Under the pieces are notes generated by a model. The model saw only the letters and a program-made list of their open reading frames with translations. It was not told where the DNA came from and ran no database searches. The position numbers and the translations under genes are program-made. From Bryobacterales bacterium F-183 (GTDB lineage: Bacteria > Acidobacteriota > Terriglobia > Bryobacterales > Bryobacteraceae), in assembly GCA_016865505.2 (NCBI GenBank), contig AP025252.1:4486137-4550136 (forward strand): DNA of 64,000 bases, read 5' to 3'. This document shows positions 53,810 through 63,449 of this stretch, piece after piece (the stretch's first letter is position 1; every line of letters starts with the position of its first letter).

Positions 53810-55249
53810 ATGCACACTCACGACACCGTATTTCAACTCTGCTGGCTGCGCGAAACGGCGGCCGGTCACCTGGAAACCGACCTCGGCACTGCCGTACCTT
53901 CGCCGCACCTCGAACTCGCGTTGATGGGCTTTCTGCCAAAGCCCGGCGAAGACAACGCGGTGCCGGACGGCCAGTCGGCGGACCTCGATACGGTGTCGCG
54001 TGCATTAGCCGCTCCCGAACTCGTGCAGGCGCTTCCTAAGTGGCTCATCTGGCGTATGCAATCCTTCTTTGGGCCGCTCCACAACGAAGAGAAGGTAGAA
54101 GCCGCCAGCCGTCAACTGGAGATCCTGCGTGCGATGTGCGAACGCATTCGCCACGCTGCGGGACAGCGCCCGTGGATCGAACTCCACCTGCCGTACTTCA
54201 ACCGCCGCGATTGGAACAAGCGCTTTGAGCTGTTCGACGCCATGCGCTTTACGCTCTCTTCGCAAGGCTGGCTGCAGTCGGACACGGGTTCCGATCCGCT
54301 GTCGCTTCGCGAAACCGCCATGCGAATTGCGGCCGGCGTGTTTCATCCGCGCACTGACGAAGAGATCCCCATGCGGTTCCGTTATGACGCGGCCACGCTA
54401 CAGCAGCCTTGGGCCGCGGCGCTGGCCTCGCGCTGGGGCATCCGCAACCTGCCGGAAGATACGGAAGTCGCGTCGGTTACGTATCGAGTGCAAGGCAATC
54501 CGGCGGAGGTGTGGCGCAAGGCGCCGCGTCTGCACCATGGGCGCCATCATCAGACTTGGGCTCGCGTGGCGTTGCAGGTGCAGTGGATCCTGCGGCGTTG
54601 GGCAATGGCTTTGCAGTTCTCGAATGCGGAAGGTCGCGCTGACGTGGAATCGAGTCTACAGACGATGATGTTTCAGGCGCTTCGTCCTTGGGCGGAAAAT
54701 GAGCGGAGCGAGCTTTCCTACGATGTCCTGAACGAGTTCTTTATGGCGCAGCAGTTCAAGCGTGCTGCCAATCGCCTTCGGATCGGCATCGAAGAACTCC
54801 ACGCGCACCTGATACGCAGCGGCGAACCGGAACTCGCCAAAGCGTACCGCGGACAGAACCCCTCGGTTCAGTCCGCGCGCGTGGCGGATCGTGCATTTCG
54901 CGGCAAGACGGTGCGTACGATGTTGGTGGCCGAAGCGGCGATCGTGAATGCGCTGATGCGCTTCTCGCAGGACGTTCGCGAAGGGCAGGCTCCCAAAGAT
55001 TTGCGCGAGGCGGTGGAGATGCTCGGCAAGTCCTTTGATGAATACCTGCCGCGCGTGCTGCGTACCAAGGCTGGCCTGCCGCCGTACATGGCGACGGCCA
55101 TCTTTATGGAAGCCACCGCAGCGATGCAGGCGGCAATCGGCGCGGCGCCCACCGTAACGGTGCAACTCGAAACCACACAGGGCCAGGTATTCACCAATCG
55201 CGGACCAATGATGCAGTGGGAGGAAGACGCCACCAACCTCGCCGCCTGA
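53810..55249 (+). CDS. Unrecognised 479-residue soluble protein
   Basis: I do not recognise this family. ATG 53810 gives 479 residues with no signal peptide or membrane segment. The protein is mostly helical, rich in Arg, Trp and Glu, with [18 protein letters not shown] near residues 65-85, [25 protein letters not shown] (about 122-146), [29 protein letters not shown] (about 240-268), and a late helical part [27 protein letters not shown]. The last 30 residues turn to short strands ([13 protein letters not shown]). Codon use resembles its neighbours, so it is not obviously acquired. It lies after a terminator and 16 bases before the molybdenum hydroxylase small subunit, but no functional link can be shown. 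Confidence 0.75.
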   Translation: MHTHDTVFQLCWLRETAAGHLETDLGTAVPSPHLELALMGFLPKPGEDNAVPDGQSADLDTVSRALAAPELVQALPKWLIWRMQSFFGPLHNEEKVEAASRQLEILRAMCERIRHAAGQRPWIELHLPYFNRRDWNKRFELFDAMRFTLSSQGWLQSDTGSDPLSLRETAMRIAAGVFHPRTDEEIPMRFRYDAATLQQPWAAALASRWGIRNLPEDTEVASVTYRVQGNPAEVWRKAPRLHHGRHHQTWARVALQVQWILRRWAMALQFSNAEGRADVESSLQTMMFQALRPWAENERSELSYDVLNEFFMAQQFKRAANRLRIGIEELHAHLIRSGEPELAKAYRGQNPSVQSARVADRAFRGKTVRTMLVAEAAIVNALMRFSQDVREGQAPKDLREAVEMLGKSFDEYLPRVLRTKAGLPPYMATAIFMEATAAMQAAIGAAPTVTVQLETTQGQVFTNRGPMMQWEEDATNLAA

Positions 55250-55265
55250 TAAACTACTCTCCGAT

Positions 55266-55724
<459 letters not shown>

Positions 55725-55728
55725 CGTC

Positions 55729-57969
55729 ATGAAGACCTTCATCGAAAACATCACGCGCCGCGAGTTGATTCAAGGCGCCATTTCGGCCGGAGCTCTTGTT
55801 CTTGGCGCGAAACTGATTCCGCAAAATGCAGAAGCCGCGCCCACCGCGTGGAACCCCAGCGTGTACCTTGGCCTGGAAGCCGACGGTACGGTGGTGGTGA
55901 TCGCGCACCGGTCCGAAATGGGCACCGGTATCCGTAGCGTACTGCCCATGGTTGTTGCCGACGAACTCGGTGCCGACTGGAAGCGCGTACGCGTCGAACA
56001 GGCGCTGGGCGACGCGAAGTACGGCTCGCAAAACACCGACGGTTCCTGCTCGATTCGTGACTTCGTGGACGCCATGCACGTCGCTGGTGCGTCGGCACGC
56101 CTGATGTTGCAGCGCGCGGCTGCCGCCAAGTGGAACGTCAAGGCGGAGGACACCAAGGCCGACAACGGCTACATCGTCCACACCGCCTCGGGCAAAAAGC
56201 TTGCGTTCGGCGAACTCGTCGCCGATGCTTCAAAGCTCCCGGTTCCCGCAAAAGAAGATCTGAAGTTCAAGCCGGCTTCCGAATACAAGTACATCGGCAA
56301 GGATGTACCGATGATCGATGCCGTACCCGTCACCACCGGCACTGGCGTATTCGGCATCGACGCCAAGATGCCGGGAATGCTCATCGCCATGGTGGAACGT
56401 CCTCCGGTGATGGGTGGCACGGTGCAGAGCTTTGACGACACCGAAGCCAAGAAGGTGCCCGGCGTTGCGCAAACGGTGCAGCTCGACACCTTCAAGGGTG
56501 CCCCCGTATTCCAGCAACTGGGCGGCGTCGCGATCCTGGCCAACAGCACGTGGGCTGCGATGCAGGGCCGCAAGAAGCTGAAGATCGAATGGAACAATAG
56601 TCCCAACGCGGCGTTCGATAGCGAGTCGTACAAGACCGAGCTTCGCAACAAGGCAAAGGCTACACAGAAGGTGGTCCGCAACGTTGGCAACGTCGACGCG
56701 GAGTTCGCCAAGGGCGGCAAGATCGTCGAAGCCGAATACTATGTCCCGCTCCTGTCGCACGCTCCCATGGAGCCTCCAGCAGCAGTGGCGGAGTACAAAG
56801 ACGGCAAGGTGGTGACGTACTGCGCGACCCAGAATCCGCAGGCCGTGCAGGACGCCGTCGCAGGTGCACTTGGCATCGACAAGAAGCAGGTGGAATGCCA
56901 CGTCACGCTGCTTGGCGGCGGCTTCGGACGCAAGTCCAAGCCCGATTACGTGGTGGAAGCGGCGCTGCTTTCGCGCAAGACCAACAAGCCTGTCAAGGTG
57001 GTTTGGACGCGCGAAGACGACATCCGCTTTGACTACTATCACTCGGTTGCCGCCATGTACATGAAGGCGTCGCTCGGTGCGGACGGTAAGCCTACGGCAT
57101 GGCTGCAGCGCAGCGTATTTCCGACCATCGGCTCGCTCTTCGCCAACGGCGCGGAGTACGGCCAGGAGTTCGAGATGGGAATGGGTTGGACGGACCTTCC
57201 GTTCGATCTGGCCAATCATCGCGCGGAGAATGGTCCTGCAAAGAACCACGTCCGTATCGGCTGGATGCGCGCGGTGGCGAACATCTACCACGCCTACGCG
57301 ATTCATTCGTTCGCCGATGAGTTGGCTGTGGCAGCGGGCAAGGATCGTGTGGACTACCTGATGTCGTTGCTTGGTCCCTCCCGCAAGGTGGACTTTACGG
57401 GGCAGGGCATGAAGGTGTGGAACAACGGCCAGTCGCTCGACAAGTACCCCATCGACACCGGCCGCTTGAAGAACGTGCTGGAACTGGCTGCGACCAAGTC
57501 CGGCTGGGCCAACAAGAAGCCCGGCAACCGCAGTGCGTTGGGCGTCGCTGTGCATCGCTCGTTTGTGTCGAACGTGGCCGCCGTGGTGCAGGTGGACGTC
57601 GACGACAAGGGCAAGGTGACGATCCCGCGCGTGGACATCGCTGCCGATTGCGGACAGATCATTCACCCGGATCGCGTCAAGGCGCAGTTTGAAGGCGCTG
57701 CTGTATTCGGCACTTCGATCGCGATGCTCGGCGAGATCACGGCCAAAGACGGACGTGTGGTGCAGCGCAACTTCAACGACTATCCGGTGGCTCGCATGCC
57801 GGAAGCGCCGAAGGAAGTGCATGTCCACATCGTGCCGAGCAAAGAACCGCATGCAGGTGTGGGCGAACCCGGTGTACCGCCGATCGCGCCCGCCATCTGC
57901 AATGCGATCTTCGCGGCAACCGGCAAGCGCGTGCGCGACCTGCCGGTGAAGCGTCACAACTTGGCTTAG
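55729..57969 (+). CDS. iorB: Isoquinoline-1-oxidoreductase-type large subunit, molybdopterin-binding
   Basis: A 746-residue subunit. NITRRELIQGAISAGALVLGA is a Tat signal, so the mature complex is periplasmic and IorA is likely carried along. Family motifs: MGTGIRSVLPMVVADELG, GGGFGRKSKPDYVVEAALLS, VVWTREDDIRFDYYHS, and at the end VGEPGVPPIAPAICNAIF with the catalytic Glu. The enzyme hydroxylates an aldehyde or N-heterocycle using water and a Mo-cytosine-dinucleotide cofactor; the substrate is not predictable. It converges on the AhpD-fusion gene with a gap of one base. moaB (61795-62292) could help supply the cofactor. Confidence 0.9.
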   Translation: MKTFIENITRRELIQGAISAGALVLGAKLIPQNAEAAPTAWNPSVYLGLEADGTVVVIAHRSEMGTGIRSVLPMVVADELGADWKRVRVEQALGDAKYGSQNTDGSCSIRDFVDAMHVAGASARLMLQRAAAAKWNVKAEDTKADNGYIVHTASGKKLAFGELVADASKLPVPAKEDLKFKPASEYKYIGKDVPMIDAVPVTTGTGVFGIDAKMPGMLIAMVERPPVMGGTVQSFDDTEAKKVPGVAQTVQLDTFKGAPVFQQLGGVAILANSTWAAMQGRKKLKIEWNNSPNAAFDSESYKTELRNKAKATQKVVRNVGNVDAEFAKGGKIVEAEYYVPLLSHAPMEPPAAVAEYKDGKVVTYCATQNPQAVQDAVAGALGIDKKQVECHVTLLGGGFGRKSKPDYVVEAALLSRKTNKPVKVVWTREDDIRFDYYHSVAAMYMKASLGADGKPTAWLQRSVFPTIGSLFANGAEYGQEFEMGMGWTDLPFDLANHRAENGPAKNHVRIGWMRAVANIYHAYAIHSFADELAVAAGKDRVDYLMSLLGPSRKVDFTGQGMKVWNNGQSLDKYPIDTGRLKNVLELAATKSGWANKKPGNRSALGVAVHRSFVSNVAAVVQVDVDDKGKVTIPRVDIAADCGQIIHPDRVKAQFEGAAVFGTSIAMLGEITAKDGRVVQRNFNDYPVARMPEAPKEVHVHIVPSKEPHAGVGEPGVPPIAPAICNAIFAATGKRVRDLPVKRHNLA

Positions 57970-57970
57970 C

Positions 57971-58828
57971 TCAAACCGCTCTATCCATCTGCGGCGCTCG
58001 AAGGGGCGCCGCATTTTCTTTGGTCAGTTGCCGCAGCAGGTCGCCCATATCCCACTGGCTGTGGATCTCCACAATCTTGCCCTTCACGACTCGGAACATC
58101 GCCATGCCACGAACTTTGAATGCTCGATTCGTGGCAGGCACGCCGAACAGCGTCCCAATGTGGATGCCCGACGTGGTGTTCACGATCGACACCCATTCAC
58201 CCGCTGGAATCACGGTTTCCGGCGTGATTTGGAAGTCCTTTATCCCAGCAGCGATCTGCCCGAAATACGCGCTTAAGAATTCGTAGCGGACACGCTCGCT
58301 ACCGTCGTAAGCGACCACTTCGGGGTCCACAATCTCGCGGATCGAGGCTTCGTCGAAACGGTGAATCGCGTCCAGATAGCGGTGCACGACTTCGGTGGCA
58401 GAAGGAAAGTCCTGCCAGCCGGCGGCGCCTTTTTGAAAGCGCTCGTCCACTTCCACCTGATAAGCGCTCACCAGCTTGTTGGTCTCATTGGCCATGCCGA
58501 CAATGGACATCACCTCGGCAAACGTCGCGCCGTTCATGCCTGCTTTCCAGGCAGCAGCGGTGTGCGACGCAATGCAGTAATGACACTGATTGGACGCGCT
58601 GACGGCCAAGTAAATGAGTTCTTTGGTGAGGCTATCCAGGCTGCTGCCGGGAAGGTTCATGACCTGCTTGAGTGAACTCCAGGTGCGCTCAAGCAGGCTA
58701 GGATCATGTGCGATGGATTTCCAGAAATTGCTAATCCAATCGACTTTGCGCGTGGCCATGATGTCGTTATAAACGGCCTTGACGCGCGGGGAAGCTTGAT
58801 CGTATTCGATATACCCAAATGCCGGCAT
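57971..58828 (-). CDS. AhpD/carboxymuconolactone-decarboxylase domain fused to SnoaL-like domain
   Basis: A 285-residue cytoplasmic protein. The N-terminal half (about 1-150) is an alkylhydroperoxidase D fold with the full motif Glu70, Cys82-His-Tyr-Cys85, His89 (E-x11-CxxC-x3-H), the disulfide redox site used against peroxides. Residues about 152-275 form a SnoaL-like/NTF2 fold (VVHRYLDAIHRFDEASIREIVDPEVVAYDG, NTTSGIHIGTLFGVPAT, GMAMFRVVKGKIVEIHSQWDMGDLLRQL). Fusion of the two is uncommon. The NTF2-type pocket may bind a hydrophobic substrate handed to the redox site. It is the last gene of a long minus-strand run. Confidence 0.87.
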   Translation of the reverse strand: MPAFGYIEYDQASPRVKAVYNDIMATRKVDWISNFWKSIAHDPSLLERTWSSLKQVMNLPGSSLDSLTKELIYLAVSASNQCHYCIASHTAAAWKAGMNGATFAEVMSIVGMANETNKLVSAYQVEVDERFQKGAAGWQDFPSATEVVHRYLDAIHRFDEASIREIVDPEVVAYDGSERVRYEFLSAYFGQIAAGIKDFQITPETVIPAGEWVSIVNTTSGIHIGTLFGVPATNRAFKVRGMAMFRVVKGKIVEIHSQWDMGDLLRQLTKENAAPLRAPQMDRAV

Positions 58829-58850
58829 ATCTGACGATTGTAGTGCTTAT

Positions 58851-59348
58851 CTAGAACGGAACGTCGTCGTCACCGGCGCCAAAGGCATCATCCTGCGGCA
58901 TCGGACGCGATGCACTGCCACCGCCGCCACCCGCACCACGGGACGCCGAACGCGGCATCGACACAGGAGGCGCAGCGCCCCACTCGTCACCACCGCCGCC
59001 GCCCGATGCACCGTCGCCACGGCCGCCGAGCAGCATCACTTCGTCAGCCACCACTTCCGTCGAATACTTCTTCTGCCCGTCCTTATCCTCGTAGCTGCGC
59101 GTTTCAATGCGCCCTTCGACATACACCTGCTTGCCTTTGGTCAGGTACGGAGCGAGATTCTCGTTACGCCACAGGACGACGTTGGTCCACGTGGTGTCGT
59201 CTTTCCACTCACCGGTCTGCTGGTCCTTCCAGCGTCGCGTGGTGGCGACGGAGAAGCGCGAAACGGGTACGCCGCTGGGGGTGTACTTCAACTCGGCGTC
59301 GCGGCCCAAGTTGCCGATCAGCATGACTTTGTTGAGACTTCTTGCCAT
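58851..59348 (-). CDS. ssb: Single-stranded DNA-binding protein
   Basis: A 165-residue SSB. The OB fold (1-105) starts with SLNKVMLIGNLGRDAELKYTPSG and has YVEGRIETRSYED; then a Gly/Ser/Pro-rich linker (about 108-155) and the acidic tip DDDVPF that binds partner proteins. The length and tip are normal for a replication SSB. It lies 27 bases after thiD and 22 bases before the AhpD fusion gene, on the same strand. Confidence 0.94.
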   Translation of the reverse strand: MARSLNKVMLIGNLGRDAELKYTPSGVPVSRFSVATTRRWKDQQTGEWKDDTTWTNVVLWRNENLAPYLTKGKQVYVEGRIETRSYEDKDGQKKYSTEVVADEVMLLGGRGDGASGGGGGDEWGAAPPVSMPRSASRGAGGGGGSASRPMPQDDAFGAGDDDVPF

Positions 59349-59375
59349 TTCTTAGGCAATGTAACACGCAGGGTT

Positions 59376-60134
59376 TTAGATAGCCGCGTGATGATTCAGC
59401 GGACCCACACCGCGGCCGAGTTCGGGGTTGGTGCGTATGGCTTCAAAGATAAAGCGCTTGGCGCGATCGATGGCCGTCGTGATCTCCGTACCCTTGGCAA
59501 GCTCGGCCGTAATCGCGGCGGAAAACGTACATCCGGTGCCGTGCGTATTCTTGGTGGGCAGGCGTTCGGTGGTGAACTCGTGCGCTTGCCCGTTCTCAAA
59601 ATACACGTCCGTCGCAGGACCTTCGCCGTGCCCGCCCTTGATCAACACACGCCGCGCGCCAAGGTCCGAAATCGCGTGTGCATACCAGAAAGCGGTGGCG
59701 TTTTCGCGACCCGTCAATGCCGCAGCTTCATGCAGGTTGGGGGTGATCAGATAGCTGGCGGGCAACAGCTTACTACGCACCGCGGCTTGCGCATCAGCGC
59801 TCATCAGCGGCGACCCGTGCTTGCTGATCATCACCGGATCCACGACAAGCTTCAACGCCTGCCGCGCCACCATCTCGACGATCTCGACGGAGCCCAACGC
59901 GCCGGTCTTGGCAAAAGCCGGCGGGATGTCTTCCACCACGGCCTGCAACTGCTGCTCTACCAGGTCGAGCGGCATGATTTCGACACGGCTCACCGTCTGG
60001 GTATTTTGCACGGTGAGCAACGTGATGACCGCTTCGCCGTACACGCCGAACTGATGAAAGGTCTTGAGGTCCGCCTGGATGCCCGCGCCGCCAGAAGGGT
60101 CGCTGCCTGCGATCGTGAGTGCTACGGGAACTAT
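59376..60134 (-). CDS. thiD: Hydroxymethylpyrimidine/phosphomethylpyrimidine kinase, noncanonical start
   Basis: A 252-residue thiamine-pathway kinase that phosphorylates HMP and HMP-P. The conserved N-terminus VALTIAGSDPSGGAGIQADL is fully coded, upstream of the first GTG (60044), but no ATG, GTG or TTG precedes it in frame. The best start is ATA at 60134, which overlaps the TAG stop of the upstream gene as ATAG, the same way ATGA overlaps work. Later motifs: DPVMISKHG, KGGHGE, TKNTHGTGC with the catalytic Cys. If GTG 60044 were used, the product would lose the first 30 residues including the substrate loop. A sequencing error is possible. Confidence 0.85.
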   Translation of the reverse strand: MVPVALTIAGSDPSGGAGIQADLKTFHQFGVYGEAVITLLTVQNTQTVSRVEIMPLDLVEQQLQAVVEDIPPAFAKTGALGSVEIVEMVARQALKLVVDPVMISKHGSPLMSADAQAAVRSKLLPASYLITPNLHEAAALTGRENATAFWYAHAISDLGARRVLIKGGHGEGPATDVYFENGQAHEFTTERLPTKNTHGTGCTFSAAITAELAKGTEITTAIDRAKRFIFEAIRTNPELGRGVGPLNHHAAI

Positions 60135-61780
60135 GGCAACACCGCCAGGGATGCAACCGTTCGAGGTCCGGTACGCAGTTGGTTGACGACTGTGCCGGTT
60201 GTGTCCACTTCGAGCAGGCGGCGCCCGGTGTAATCGGAAATCAGAATGTTGCCGTTGGGCATCAGGGCAAAGCCGGAGGCCCAGCCCATGCGGATGTCCT
60301 GCTTCAAGCCACCGATGGAGCGCACGACCTTGCCAGCCTTGTCCACTTCGACAATCTCACCGGGGGCGCTGAGGCTGACGATCGTGTTGCCGTTGGGCAG
60401 GCGGCGGCCCATGTACAGGCGGCGTTTGTCGCCTTCGGGCGCCTGCCACTGCCAGATGATCTTGCCGTCCTTGTCCACCTCGATGAGCTTGGCCACGGCT
60501 TCTACGGCGATCAACGTCGTGCCTTGTGCCGTGCGATGTGCGTTGCGCATGCGCATCTTGGTGATGTCGGCGTCGGCATACTCCCACTGCACCTTGCCTG
60601 CCTTGTCTACTTCGATGACACGGCCTGCACCGGCGTCGCCAATGAGTGTGTTGCCGTTCTCCAAACGCTGCGCAGCAAGCGGATGCTGCAGGCCGTCGCA
60701 GCAGGTCCAAATGGTTTTGCCGCCGGGTTCTGCTTCCACAATCTTCTTCTGCGGACCTACGGTGAACAGCATGTTGCCGTTGGGCAGCACCTGGATGTCG
60801 TGCCCGCGATCGTTGGGAAGGGTCCACAATTCGCGGCCGGAAGGCCACTCCATCGCGACGATCTGTCCTAGAGGCCCGTGGTCTGCCACTACAATCTTCT
60901 GCTGCTGCGGGACGGGCTTGAGGTGCTTGGCGAAGAAGGCAAAGGTACGGGCCAGGGCGCGTTCCTGGTCCGCTCCTTTAAAGCCGTGATCGGCGCCTTC
61001 AATCGTTTCGAGTTCGGCATCCGCGCCGACGGACTTCAGCTTTTCTGTGAGCCAGACCGAATGCTCATAGGCGACGTAGCGGTCCTTGGTGCCGTGGATC
61101 GAAAGGATCGGCGCGGCCTGCGGGGACACATAGTAGAGAGGACTCGCCAGCAGATGCTGCTTGCGGTTGTGTTCGGCATCGCCGCCTAGGAACATCGGCA
61201 GAACTTCTGCCGCGTCGACGCTCTTGCCGGGCTCATAGGACTTGATGAGGTCCGTCGGACCGTAGTTGTTGACCACGCACTGCACGGCGCTCGACATGTC
61301 GCGATTGGGACCTGTACCTTCAAACGCCGTGTTGTTCGCCGTGAGACCCAACATCAAAACCAGATGTCCACCAGCGGATCCGCCGATCGCCCCGATGCGC
61401 GTAGCGTCGATGCCGTATTTTGCGGCGTTGGCGCGCAGGAAACGCACGGCGGCTTTGGCGTCTTCGAGGTGGGCAGGGAACTGATGGCCGGGCGAAAGAC
61501 GATAGCTGGCCGTCGCACAGACGTAGCCTTGTTCCACGGCTTTGATACAGAACGGAATGTAGCTTTGGCGGTTGCCAGCGCGGAAGCCGCCGCCATGGAT
61601 GGCGAGGATCGCAGGCAGCTTGCCAATCTGATTTTTGGGCCGCAGGATGTCCATCGCGACGCGCTGGCCGACGCGCGAAAACTCGACGTCCATGTCCGCA
61701 AGGACGGTGTCGGGAATCTGAGGGGCTTGAGGCTGTTGCGCAAGGAACAGCAGTGCGACGGAGGCGGCGGCTGCAATCAT
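60131..61780 (-). CDS. Secreted alpha/beta hydrolase (BD-FAE type) fused to beta-propeller
   Basis: A 549-residue protein. Signal peptide AAAASVALLFLAQQ. Residues about 30-275 are a BD-FAE/esterase-lipase-like hydrolase: ILAIHGGGFRAGN, RIGAIGGSAGGHLVLMLG with nucleophile Ser135, SIHGTKDRYVAYEHS (Asp) and EGADHGFKG (His). Residues about 290-545 are a beta-propeller of NHL/PQQ-like blades: repeats of LPNGNxLxSD/VGP and IEVDKxGKxxW (EVDKAGKVQWEY, EVDKDGKIIWQW, EVDKAGKVVRSI, EVDTTGTVVNQL). The propeller could bind a polymer on which the esterase acts. Its TAG stop overlaps the thiD start. Confidence 0.87.
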   Translation of the reverse strand: MIAAAASVALLFLAQQPQAPQIPDTVLADMDVEFSRVGQRVAMDILRPKNQIGKLPAILAIHGGGFRAGNRQSYIPFCIKAVEQGYVCATASYRLSPGHQFPAHLEDAKAAVRFLRANAAKYGIDATRIGAIGGSAGGHLVLMLGLTANNTAFEGTGPNRDMSSAVQCVVNNYGPTDLIKSYEPGKSVDAAEVLPMFLGGDAEHNRKQHLLASPLYYVSPQAAPILSIHGTKDRYVAYEHSVWLTEKLKSVGADAELETIEGADHGFKGADQERALARTFAFFAKHLKPVPQQQKIVVADHGPLGQIVAMEWPSGRELWTLPNDRGHDIQVLPNGNMLFTVGPQKKIVEAEPGGKTIWTCCDGLQHPLAAQRLENGNTLIGDAGAGRVIEVDKAGKVQWEYADADITKMRMRNAHRTAQGTTLIAVEAVAKLIEVDKDGKIIWQWQAPEGDKRRLYMGRRLPNGNTIVSLSAPGEIVEVDKAGKVVRSIGGLKQDIRMGWASGFALMPNGNILISDYTGRRLLEVDTTGTVVNQLRTGPRTVASLAVLP

Positions 61781-61794
61781 CGAGTTTGAGAATA

Positions 61795-62292
61795 TCAGCG
61801 GGCGAGTTCCGATGCCAAATGCCGGAGCTCAGGCTGGATGAGCTTTTCCCAAGCCAGCTTCACGGCGTTGGGCGATCCTGGAGTGGAAAACACCATCTTG
61901 CCGCGATAGATGCCCGCCGTGGCGCGTGACAGCATAGCCGCCGCGCCCACCTGCTCATAACTCAACATACGGAACAGCTCACCAAAGCCGGGCATGGTCT
62001 TTTCGAGCTTGGCGCTGAGTGCGTCAAACGTGGTGTCACGCTGCGAAAATCCTGTGCCGCCGTTGAAGAGAATGACGTGCGCTGCGATCTCATCCAGCAA
62101 CCTTGCGACCTCTTTGGGCTCGTCCTTGATGATGCGGTAGTCCGAGACGTTGTGGCCGGCTTCGAGAATCGCGGGGGTCAAATAATGGGCGTTTTTGTCT
62201 GTTTCCGGGGTACGTGTGTCGCTCACCGTCACGATGGCGATCTGCAGTTGGATCGATTCCGCTTTGGCTTTGTGCTGCTCTGTCGGTGTCAT
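61795..62292 (-). CDS. moaB: Molybdenum cofactor biosynthesis protein B
   Basis: A 165-residue MogA/MoaB-family protein. [46 protein letters not shown] (GGTG adenylate loop), and [29 protein letters not shown] are the family motifs. MoaB/MogA adenylates molybdopterin before metal insertion. Its length is that of stand-alone MoaB. The ATG overlaps the upstream PQQ-gene stop by four bases, so both come from one transcript. The window also contains a molybdenum hydroxylase (iorAB), a possible user of the cofactor. Confidence 0.9.
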   Translation of the reverse strand: MTPTEQHKAKAESIQLQIAIVTVSDTRTPETDKNAHYLTPAILEAGHNVSDYRIIKDEPKEVARLLDEIAAHVILFNGGTGFSQRDTTFDALSAKLEKTMPGFGELFRMLSYEQVGAAAMLSRATAGIYRGKMVFSTPGSPNAVKLAWEKLIQPELRHLASELAR

Positions 62293-63449
62293 AGCGGGTA
62301 GAAGTAAAGCGTTTGTACGTCTTTGATGACGATGCCGCCGGGTACGGGTGCAGGATGTGCCCAGGTGGCGCTGGGCGCCGCTTCGTACTCATGCAACAAC
62401 TGGTAGCCGGTGGCCTGCCACTTGACGGCGCGGAGCTTTGCATCGTCGGTGAGCGCGAGGATCGTATCGGCCATCAGTAGCAACGCGGCGTTCTCGCCTT
62501 GGCGTGGCGGACTGGTCCAAAGCGCTTGGCCGGTCTTGTCGTCGACGCAGAAGAGTTGGCCTTTGTTCTTGTGCGTGAAGCCGCAGAGGCGGCCATCGCG
62601 CCACAGGGGCGAGTTCATGTACAGCGGCAGCTTGTCATTCTTCCAGATGGTCTGTGGACCCGTTGCGGTGAGTCTGGCGGCGGTCAAGCCGCGATCGAGG
62701 CCGGAGTACACGAGTACGCCGTTCTGCACCATCGGCGTGACAGAGTTTTGGTCGTACGCGGTTTGGAAGGGGACTTTCCAAATGCTTTTGCCGGTGCGTG
62801 CATCCACGGCGATGAGGTGTTTGTAGGTCTGCGTGATCAACTGCGGGACGCCAGCGACCATTGCGATCACAGGCGAAGAGTAAGCGGGTCCGTCCTCGGT
62901 CCATATCCAGGCTGGTTTGCCAGTGGCGGCGTCAAAAGAGGTGAGGCCGCTGGGCCCGTGGACGATGATGTTGTTGCCAAAGGCGACGGGCGACATCGCC
63001 GTGCCGAAGTCCGGTGAAGCTTTGAAATCATGCTTCCAAAGAGGCTTGCCGGTGGCTGCGTCCCAGCAGGACAGCATGCCCTGAATGCCAAAAGTGTAGA
63101 GGCGGCCGTTGGCAAATAGCGGCGTGGACTTGGGTCCCTTACCGTGCGAGGTGGCGGCCGAATTCATCTCGTACGGCGTGGCGTAGGATTGCTGCCAGAT
63201 CACTTTGCCGGTGGCGGGATCGACGGCGCGGACGATTTCCTGGTCCTTTTGGCGCGCCAGGACGTAGATGCGTCCGGCGGCGAAGATTGGGGACGAGTGT
63301 CCTTCGCCGATGTCGAGTTTCCAGCGCGCCGTGAGCTTGGCCGGCCATTTTGCGACTGTGGCCGTGGAGACGGCGTCGCGATTGGGACCTCGCCATTGCG
63401 GCCAATCGTTGGCTGCCAACATGGTCAACAACAAAACATCAGCAAGCAT
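62289..63449 (-). CDS. Secreted PQQ-like beta-propeller protein
   Basis: A 386-residue protein. Short signal peptide ([13 protein letters not shown]), then [15 protein letters not shown], the usual entry to this family. About seven propeller blades follow with repeated Trp-docking motifs ([50 protein letters not shown]). No bound-PQQ catalytic Asp/Glu set is recognised, so it may be a binding or scaffold protein. It starts directly after the mutS2 stop with no spacing, so translation coupling is likely. The propeller motif style also occurs in the hydrolase fusion two genes on. Confidence 0.87.
   Translation of the reverse strand: MLADVLLLTMLAANDWPQWRGPNRDAVSTATVAKWPAKLTARWKLDIGEGHSSPIFAAGRIYVLARQKDQEIVRAVDPATGKVIWQQSYATPYEMNSAATSHGKGPKSTPLFANGRLYTFGIQGMLSCWDAATGKPLWKHDFKASPDFGTAMSPVAFGNNIIVHGPSGLTSFDAATGKPAWIWTEDGPAYSSPVIAMVAGVPQLITQTYKHLIAVDARTGKSIWKVPFQTAYDQNSVTPMVQNGVLVYSGLDRGLTAARLTATGPQTIWKNDKLPLYMNSPLWRDGRLCGFTHKNKGQLFCVDDKTGQALWTSPPRQGENAALLLMADTILALTDDAKLRAVKWQATGYQLLHEYEAAPSATWAHPAPVPGGIVIKDVQTLYFYPL

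Noticed and set aside
56230-58014. 594-codon minus-strand frame opposite iorB
   Set aside because: His/Arg-rich shadow sequence without domains; the iorB frame is fully supported.
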